From positions 62,001-126,000 of the forward strand of contig WEDG01003468.1 in the NCBI GenBank assembly GCA_017591395.1: a DNA stretch of 64,000 bases. The letters are read 5' to 3'. Of this stretch, positions 57,559 to 64,000 are shown piece by piece. A program made the position numbers and the translations under genes. The stretch is from Schistocephalus solidus (lineage: Eukaryota > Platyhelminthes > Cestoda > Diphyllobothriidea > Diphyllobothriidae). Every line of letters begins with the position of its first letter. Position 1 is the first letter of the stretch. The notes beneath the pieces are model-generated. The model was not told the origin of the DNA. It made no database searches and saw nothing but the letters and a program-made list of their open reading frames with translations.

Positions 57559-57996
57559 TTAGAAGCGTCGGAACAGTAAAATCATGGTTCCTGATGGTTT
57601 GATCTTGCCATGGTCACCTTGCCTGAATCCCAAGTGAGAACTTAACAGCAAGGACTGCGGAAGAGAAGTTTGCTGCCGGCAAAGAGAGTTGAGTGTCACG
57701 TTGGAAAGTGAAACACGACGAACTTTTGTAAGGTGACGCAAAACCTCCTTTAATAAGGAATAGTGTTGATAGGGGTTTAATGGTTGCGGTATAGGAAACC
57801 GAAAGGTAACTTTTTTTGTTATGATTTTGCCACAAGCCTCGATGATCGCCCGTGTAACAACGCCACGATCGAATCCCACGTGAGAGCTTGCCAGCAAGGG
57901 CGGACGAAGAGAAGTGTTTTGCCGTACGCTAACAGCACAGCTACGACAACGAAAGAACAAAGGGGCATGTCCCAGGTTGGACTGAAATCTAACCAA
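57559..57996 (-). repeat. Diverged 60-base duplication inside a 145-codon frame
   Basis: 57,628-57,690 and 57,875-57,940 share GAATCCCA.GTGAGA.CTT, CAGCAAGG and GAAGAGAAGT. The minus frame (57,559-57,996) carries the repeat as NTSLRPPLLASSHVGF and QTSLPQSLLLSSHLGF. No known domain. It could be a terminal-repeat remnant rather than a protein. Confidence 0.35.
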
Positions 57997-57999
57997 TCA

Positions 58000-58340
58000 G
58001 AAGTGTCCTTGTGTGATTAGCCTATCGGCTGAACCGATGATTCATGTGTGGGGTTGGGATGACCTCCAGTCCCGCCGGGAGCTCGGTTGACCTCAGAAGG
58101 CCAGTGGGCGGCCCGGTCGGGCGTCTTACGAACGAGTCGGTTAGGCTGGCTCCTCCTAACACCTGAGAACCAATTTCCTTTGCACATTCAATATGTGGCC
58201 CAAAGCATGCAAAGTGCCGAGATTTACGAAAGCTTGCTAATCACTCCCAAACCGGCACCAAACAACCTATCAAAGCCTTGAAACAATTATAAAAAAATTT
58301 TAAACGGACTGAAAACGTAAAGAAATGTTAAAAGTGATGT
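58000..58340. other. No recognisable feature
   Basis: Nothing I can support. Confidence 0.4.
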
Positions 58341-59220
58341 TTACGTTGTTTAGAAATTCCAAATTTTTTTAGAAAAACAATGAATTCCGTAAACGTGGAA
58401 AATCGCTGTAACTGAGTAAACGCTAGCTTTAGATGTGCAGAAAGCTTGTCCATGCAACCAACCGACTACGCAACTTAGAGTCTGTAGAAGTATTCTTGAA
58501 AATAGTCGTTTGGTAAAGTTTGCGCTTTAATATCCTTCAAGCATATGTGAAAGGTCAGTCTGCAGTTTCAGTATAGATTACAACACCGTTACGCGAGAAT
58601 CAGCTGTTCTTATTTCAGCTTTTCCATTGCTTGAGTTACGTTTGACTAGAGACACATAGTTTTTGTAATTTCGTGAATGGGGACGTCATAGGGATAAAAT
58701 TCCCTATAAGTTCACATGTAGCCAGGTCGTTCAATGACTGATCAATTTAAATAGAATTGTCAGATGCAATAGTAAGTACATACTTATGTTTATATTTAAA
58801 AAAATATTAATTTAGTTTAATTTATTTTTGGTCTTTATGGAGTTGGATTACGAGGACTTTCAGATCGTCCGTGAAAACGTGATGAAGACCGCGGGAATGT
58901 TTGCAGTTTCAAACGATTGCCCGTACATTTAGATTCAGTTCACTGTGATTACCAAAACCTTCTAAATAAAGTGTTTCTTAAAAGCATTTACCGAAGTCGT
59001 GAACTCTTGGGCATTCTTTCTAATTCAGATGGCCTTTTGGGTCATGATTGTAGACTCACCCAAACGTGAAACCTCATCGCTACAAAACATTCCGCAAAGA
59101 AAATGCCTTTGATTGCTTAAAAAAACCTTTTTCGAACAACTTACCTCTTTAGAAAGAAGCAATTTTGTGGAATACTCTGCTAATGGATGGTTGCCTCCTT
59201 TACATTTTTCCAAGGTTAAT
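58340..59220 (+). repeat. Diverged copy of unit P (inverted-repeat arm), with an inserted block
   Basis: 58,375-58,450 matches 31,120-31,190 (AATTCCG.AAAC.TG.AAAATCG, then CTTTAGA, CAGAAAGC). 59,025-59,120 matches 31,755-31,840 (CAGATGGCC.TTTGG.TCATG, TGTAGACTCAC). Both are in right-arm orientation and order. The intervening sequence includes a block duplicated at 59,590-59,900 and so differs from the arm. Confidence 0.55.
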
Positions 59221-59900
59221 TCAAGGTAAAAATGGGAATTTATGCGGTTTTTTTCAATTCCCTAAAGCTAGTAATAATATTTTCACTCAACTTGAAACGA
59301 TTCTCCCATGTCATAAATACTGATGCCCTTACTGCCATATTGATTTATTTCAAGGGTCCGTTCTACGATTGTAAATGCACCACAGGATGGCCGTAAAATA
59401 CTAAGATATTACGACAGTTGACCGTTACGCATTAAGGGAGCTTAGGCATACAAATATTAGCTTATCACGTGCCTCAAACAGGGCATAGTTTTTGTGGGGT
59501 TCCGGTAGACAGTAATATATAACAGTAAACGCAAAATGCAGGAAAAAATATTTAGACATTTAAACAAACGGTTGCCATTAGGCGTTTCGCCGATGGTGAC
59601 GTTCATAAGTTCTCATGTTGCCAGGTCGGTCAATGACTGATAAATTTAAATAGAATTGACGGGTGCAATAGTAAGCACACCGCTATCTATATATTACAAA
59701 TATTCATTTATTGTAACTTATTTTTAGTCCTTTACACTGCTGAATTACGAGGTGTTTCAGAATTCGCACTGTCCCCTAGAAAATGATTGCAAGGTCAATT
59801 ACTGCACCGCCTACAGTTTTAACAAGCTTTCACGAGAATCTGCTGTATTTTTTTCGTCTCTCCATCGCTTGAGATGCGTTGGAAGTGCTTGTTAACATTT
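58550..59900 (+). repeat. Diverged duplicated blocks in rearranged order
   Basis: Block B: 58,690-58,800 and 59,595-59,700 share GCCAGGTCG.TCAATGACTG, ATTTAAATAGAATTG and TGCAATAGTAAG. Block A: 58,550-58,660 and 59,785-59,885 share ACGCGAGAATC/ACGAGAATCTGCTGT and CCAT(T/C)GCTTGAG. The order is A-B in the first and B-A in the second. Confidence 0.55.
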
Positions 59901-60360
59901 TGACTGATAAAATTCTAAACATAATCGACATGTTAAAAGGAAATATTTTGGAATAGGCTAGGAGAATGAATAAAATCTGCAGCATCACAGTTGCCAACAT
60001 CTAATCAACTCAATTTCCGTCAGCACAGTTCATGAGATAGGTCACATGCTGTATCTATCAACGTATTTAAGAGTAGATTTGAAGGAACCAGTAAGGCATA
60101 CAAGTTACAAACAAAGAAACTAAATGTAAAAAGGTTGCATTTTAAAATCTAAAAAAATAACAAAACATGTTGAATATTAAAATTGAATAAATAGTGGCTT
60201 TTCCCTACTGTGGTTTACACAGATGAAAGAAAGAAATTTAAGTAAAAGTCCAGTAGGCTAACCTATGCTGCGTTAAGTAATCTATTTATAATATTCAAGT
60301 AGTCTGGCCAGCTTTTTTAGTGATATCGTCAGTGTTTCAACAGTTTTAATGGCAGCGCGC
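59900..60360. other. No recognisable feature
   Basis: AT-rich; nothing I can assign. Confidence 0.4.
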
Positions 60361-60365
60361 CTGAT

Positions 60366-60821
60366 TTGTTTTATTGTTTTCATACAGACAACGTCAAGGC
60401 ATGCAACAAGGAAATTTTGAGCACAAGTGCCATCTCGGCGTCAATACACATTGAAACGTCCTGCGCTTTCAACTTCCTTAACGTGGCTGGTGGCAGTAGA
60501 CATGGTCTACTCGTCGACGTCTCACAAATCTCCTTCTCCATAGCCCCCGTCTCGGGGTCAAACAACAAGACGAAACTCACAAATAACAGACCACAGGATG
60601 CGCTGGATTATGTAAAACAAGCAATGACCTACTGTCTTAAATTTACCTGGGTGGAAAACGTCTATTTCTTCAGCGCCACTCGTAAGGATTTCAAAGAATT
60701 ACATCGCGTTGTACGTTTAAGTAACTACCAGAGTCTTTCCACGTTATTGCATTGGAGTTTTGTAGTTTTTAATCTGCAATCGGTTTCCCGAAAGTGTCCT
60801 CGAGTTTGGTCTGCATGTTAG
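60366..60821 (+). other. 151-codon unassigned frame (66-codon frame opposite)
   Basis: The longest open frame in the right quarter of the window. It shows no known domain. The overlapping minus frame (60,380-60,580: CETSTSRPCLLPPATLRKLK) has a composition more typical of an exon. Neither has clear splice signals I can defend. One may be an exon of a gene extending elsewhere, or both may be chance. Confidence 0.2.
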
Positions 60822-61190
60822 TCTATAGTAGCTTTCTAGTGCATTCTAGATGCTGAAATTCCTGAAGGACTGACCGGAATGATTTTAGAGTACTGTCAAA
60901 ATTGTAGAATTGGATACGGTTGATTCTTTCTTGTGCATTTTGAAAAACGATTAATTATTTGTCACCTCCCTTATTCTAATCCCCTTGTCTTTACCGGAAA
61001 TACCCTCCCCGGATTATAAACCGAAATTTAGCCTACCTCATAAGCGAAGCTGCTATGCTGATCAGCACGGGACATAATTACAATTATCTCCAGCAGGGTA
61101 GCATAGTGGCTTATAGTTGAGTCTATTTCCACCCCCTGTATTAACTAAATTACGAAGAATCTCCGTATAAGTAGTTTGTATTTTGCTCCC
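60822..61190. other. No recognisable feature
   Basis: Nothing I can support. Confidence 0.4.
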
Positions 61191-61445
61191 CGGGTGAGAA
61201 TTAGTTATCCGGGAATAGGAACGCCCCGCCCTAGTCATAAAAGTGATCCTGTGCAGAATTCTAGGAAGGATAAGTATTCCCGTGTCTAAACCCTAGCGCT
61301 AGCCTTAACATAAACCTGAACCGTAACTCCGAACTTAACCTAACCCCTACAGGTAACACCAACCCTAAACTTATCTTAACCCTTGCCAAAACCCTAAGGC
61401 TAAACTTATACTCCACGCTAACCTTAAGAAAAGCCCTTAGTCCCC
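61190..61445. repeat. Dispersed repeat with CCTAAA-like internal tract
   Basis: A GGGAATAGGAACGCCCC flank, then CTAAACCCTAGCGCTAGCC, CTTAACCTAACCCCTAC and CAACCCTAAACTTATC. Same layout as 6,190-6,620. Confidence 0.5.
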
Positions 61446-61574
61446 TGGAATCAAGCGCAGAACTACCTGCGTCGCGGATGACTCTTGTTCTCATGTATGG
61501 TTTAGGGGGTCCTATACTTCGTTCTTCTTAACTTAATCTCTAACGCAGACTAAAAGTTGATATGGATATTTGGG

Positions 61575-61765
61575 GTTGCACAGGAACTAACAGAAAGCCA
61601 AGACATGTGTTTCAACGCTATTCTGCCACTGCATGCTGCATCTGCGACCGCATTCGTTCGATGATTTACCAAATGCAGTCATATTTTCCAGAATGTAGTG
61701 GACCAAACACAGTTTTACTGCATCAGAAAACCATTGATCCACACATCACCAATATTTTTCTGTTA
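61575..61765 (+). repeat. Possible very diverged family R fragment
   Basis: GAACTAACAGAAAGCCAAGAC, ATGTGTTTCAACGCTATTCT and GCCACTGCATGC parallel TACTAGCTAAAAGCCCAGAC, ACGTGTTTCGCCGATGTTTC and TGCTGCTGTGTG of the R units. The similarity fades after about 60 bases. Confidence 0.3.
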
Positions 61766-61784
61766 TAGTACTGCTTTTAGTCAG

Positions 61785-61975
61785 ATAATATTGCCGGCAA
61801 GGGCAAGGGAGACTGGAATGGCCATTACTGACTCATTAGCCGTTATCAACCAATCATATTCAGCCGCGGGTGGCGCACCACCCGAAGCTCGACCCCGTGA
61901 CCTGTTTATCAGAAGTCCAACAGTCTAACCACTGAGACACGGGCTCATTGTCTTGCCAGTTTAGATCGGGAACTG
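61785..61975 (-). repeat. SINE copy
   Basis: Minus strand: head GAGCCCGTGTCTCAGTGGTT, B-box region CACGGGGTCGAGCTTCGGG, body GGTTGATAACGGCTAATGAG-type, GGCCATTCCAGTCTCCCTTG, CTTGCCGGCAATATTATCTG. The tail is missing. Confidence 0.8.
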
Positions 61976-61979
61976 TTTA

Positions 61980-62280
61980 TCTTTTACAGTTATAGGTCCC
62001 AACTTATGGCTGACTGTCAATTAGAACTAGAAAGGGTAGAAGATCCGGACATGTACCCCAACATTCCTCGAAAGATATTTCCTGACATTCAGCGTGTATT
62101 GAAATATATAAGCCCAATAAGAAAACTGTTACCCGAAATTTGCAAATTCGTCCACCTCCTTTCAGGCCCCTCGACCCGAGAAGATTGGACTCCCATTAGC
62201 CTAGCTGCTGGCTATCCGGCGCATCCAAAAGTAGTGGATAATGGAATGGCCTTCAGTGAAGGATAGCTCTGAGATAAGTA
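61980..62280 (+). other. No recognisable feature
   Basis: The 86-codon frame 62,006-62,266 (MADCQLELERVEDPD...) is not recognised. It directly precedes the RTE leader. Confidence 0.2.
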
Positions 62281-62680
62281 CACTCTCTGGTCTGGCAAAT
62301 AAGAAGTCGTGGACCAGCAACCATCGTGCTGCCAGGGAGCGGCGGGCTGAGGTCAGCCACGTCAAAAGCCTTATAAAAAAGCCGCGAAACCCGATGACGG
62401 CACTGTGATGTGGCGACTGTGAACCGCCATTAAATAAGTTTGCTTTCCTCCGACCCATTATGGGTAGGTTCTTGAGCCAAGGCGCTAGGGGAGACATCCT
62501 CAAACAAACAAACAAATCCGAGCGGCTGTTGGGGACCCACCCTTACTCACAATTCCCAAGAAACCTCATGGCGCTCCATGCTACGCCATCCGCGGGAACA
62601 GATTTTCTCCGAAAGTCCAGTCCAGTGGTGCGGGCGAATGGTAGGTTAGCTGGACTACTCAATCGGAATCGGACCCTTGG
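62280..62680 (+). repeat. Probable 5' leader of RTE-type LINE
   Basis: GC-richer sequence ending near GGCATTAAAGGCTGGAATGT, where the endonuclease frame becomes recognisable. It contains an AAACAAACAAACAAA run at about 62,500. Assigned by position only. Confidence 0.35.
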
Positions 62681-63430
62681 CATTAAAGGCTGGAATGTGC
62701 GAACGTTCCTGGATCCTGGTACCCAAAGTTACCCAAAGTTTATCAGCAAACTGTTGATATCTGCTGTCTGTCTGAAGTCCGAAATCCTGACTTAGGCGCT
62801 CGGGAAATAAAGATCCCGGGAGCCAACTCACACTTTACCCTTACCACAGTGGCTCACGTGACTCCTCTGGTAGACATTGTGAGGGGATCGTGCTTTCGCA
62901 ACAAGCGAACTGTGCACTAATGACTTGGGAACCAGACAATAAACGGATGGCTTACGTGCAGAGTGAAGGGTCACTTCACAATCATCTCTATGGTCTCCGT
63001 GTACGCACCAACTTCCACTGCCAAACAGGGCGATAAAGAGACGTTTTACTTGTAACTGCAAGCGTTAGTTGACAGACTCCTCCTCCGCAAGCTGCTGATT
63101 GTTGCCGGGGACTGGAATTTCCCGACTGGACCTGGTGAATTCACATATAGTCATTCTGTTGGCCGTTTTGGGCTTGGTTCTCCATGTGACAATGATGAGG
63201 GGTTGCTGAACTTTGCTGATCAGAACCGGCTCTTGGTCACAAACGCATGCTTCCAGCCTCGCAATAAGCACACATATGAACATAAATTGGCTGTGCGATG
63301 GGGCGACGAACTATCACAAGTTTTTGTCAATACCTACGAAACGGGCCATGAGTTCAGCTTCGCAATTGATAAGAGAATCGCCCACGCCGGAAAAAAGGCG
63401 AGCGGAGAATTCAGTGAAACTTGATCCATA
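62680..63430 (+). pseudogene. RTE-type LINE endonuclease fragment
   Basis: Apurinic-type endonuclease in order on the plus strand: GIKGWNVRTFLDPGTQ (start motif; N of the WNVRT box), ICCLSEVR-like after a frame change (about 62,760), IKIPGANSHFTL, DNKRMAYVQSEG, SVYAPTS-like near 63,000, LLIVAGDWNFPTGPGE (63,090-63,140; the catalytic GD.N box), then LLNFADQNRLLVTNACFQ and RNKHTYEHK (63,203-63,290). There are multiple frameshifts. Homology ends near 63,330, before the W..(N/D)G..R.QIDYI segment is complete, and no reverse transcriptase follows within the window. The start motif and the LL.FA..N.L.VTNT.F motif point to the RTE clade. Confidence 0.75.
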
Positions 63431-64000
63431 GATGGGAACTCAACCAATCGATGTATCGATTTGGCGCCAGCGTACAGAGCCCTACGCAGTCCCCATCAGA
63501 CTTGCGTCAGTGACCATTGATTGGTTTTTACGCCCTATAATTTTCACAGTTTTTTGTTGCTGTTATCTCGGACGATAAACTCTTACACGAGTTCTTAAGC
63601 TCAGATTAATAAGCAAATTATTCCGGTGCTCAAAGAGACTTCTCCCTTGCTAACACAGTCCAAATGGTCTTAAAATGCCCAAACTACGAGTAAATCCTAA
63701 GCGAGGGAAAAAAGGTAACAGTGCCCTTTTCCGACACCAAACTTCAGAACGCTATGATGTTCTGACTAAAAATATGCTAAACCAAACGAAAGTCCCATCG
63801 AAATAAATGCTCCTCACTATAGAAGCTGCTGTCGTTTTTCAGTGGCTGCCCTCGGTAAACGGTTTCTGCTTTTGCCTACGTAGTTAAATTTTGGTGTACG
63901 TAAACCAGGCTCCTTTCATAGGATGACACTTAACAAAGCCTATTCCTATTCTAGAGACCGAAAAGGTGAAACAAATTTAAAATACGCATATTAGTTCAGT
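63431..64000. other. No gene seen; short dispersed repeat at 63,448-63,495
   Basis: TCGATTTGGCGCCAGCGTAC, then AGAGCCCTACGCAGTC, resembles the reverse complement of 16,090-16,160. The rest of the window end is unassigned. Confidence 0.4.

Noticed and set aside
1..64000. CRISPR array, bacterial operon or prophage
   Set aside because: There are no regularly spaced identical repeats, and gene density, repeats and element families are all animal-type.

Overview
This is a gene-poor, repeat-dominated stretch of animal nuclear DNA. There are no operons, ribosome binding sites or dense reading frames. The mix of repeats points to a parasitic flatworm, with a tapeworm as first guess: many Penelope-like element (PLE) fragments, a BEL/Pao LTR retrotransposon, CR1/Jockey-type and RTE-type LINE fragments, tRNA-derived SINEs and decayed CCTAAA-like tracts. 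The species assignment is inference, because nothing in the window names a species.

I can defend only two host genes, both on the minus strand and both in the TMEM45/DUF716 multi-pass membrane family. One is intact as a single exon (34,292-35,350). The other, about 29 kb away, is broken by a frameshift (4,607-5,519). Everything between and around them reads as mobile-element debris.

Layout. 0-7 kb: dispersed repeats, the broken TMEM45-like gene, a PLE terminus with a hammerhead-like motif and a CCTAAA-like block. 7-16 kb: a SINE, PLE remnants, old AT-rich repeats and non-coding DNA. 17.2-19.8 kb: a decayed CR1-type LINE (minus). 20-23.6 kb: PLE termini and a diverged tandem duplication. 23.8-32.3 kb: a very large inverted repeat, with arms of about 3.4 and 4.2 kb around a 0.93 kb spacer; it carries SINEs at both ends of both arms and an unclassified sequence that also occurs elsewhere in the window. 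34-35.4 kb: the intact TMEM45-like gene. 36.3-39.5 kb: a PLE whose reverse-transcriptase half is inverted relative to its GIY-YIG endonuclease half, followed by a foldback repeat between two TA arrays and another PLE fragment. 41-47.5 kb: SINEs, CCTAAA-like blocks and two PLE pieces around head-to-head terminal repeats. 47.6-51.9 kb: an LTR fragment and old repeats. 52.1-56.8 kb: a BEL/Pao element with both LTRs but no recognisable integrase. 57-61 kb: diverged duplications. 61.2-64 kb: a SINE and an RTE-type LINE endonuclease fragment.

The observation I rate highest is a set of short motifs at PLE termini. They have a hammerhead-ribozyme-like layout, and their central stem varies in sequence while mostly keeping its pairing. 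Next are the inverted PLE and the giant inverted repeat. All comparisons were made by eye; no alignment or database search was run.
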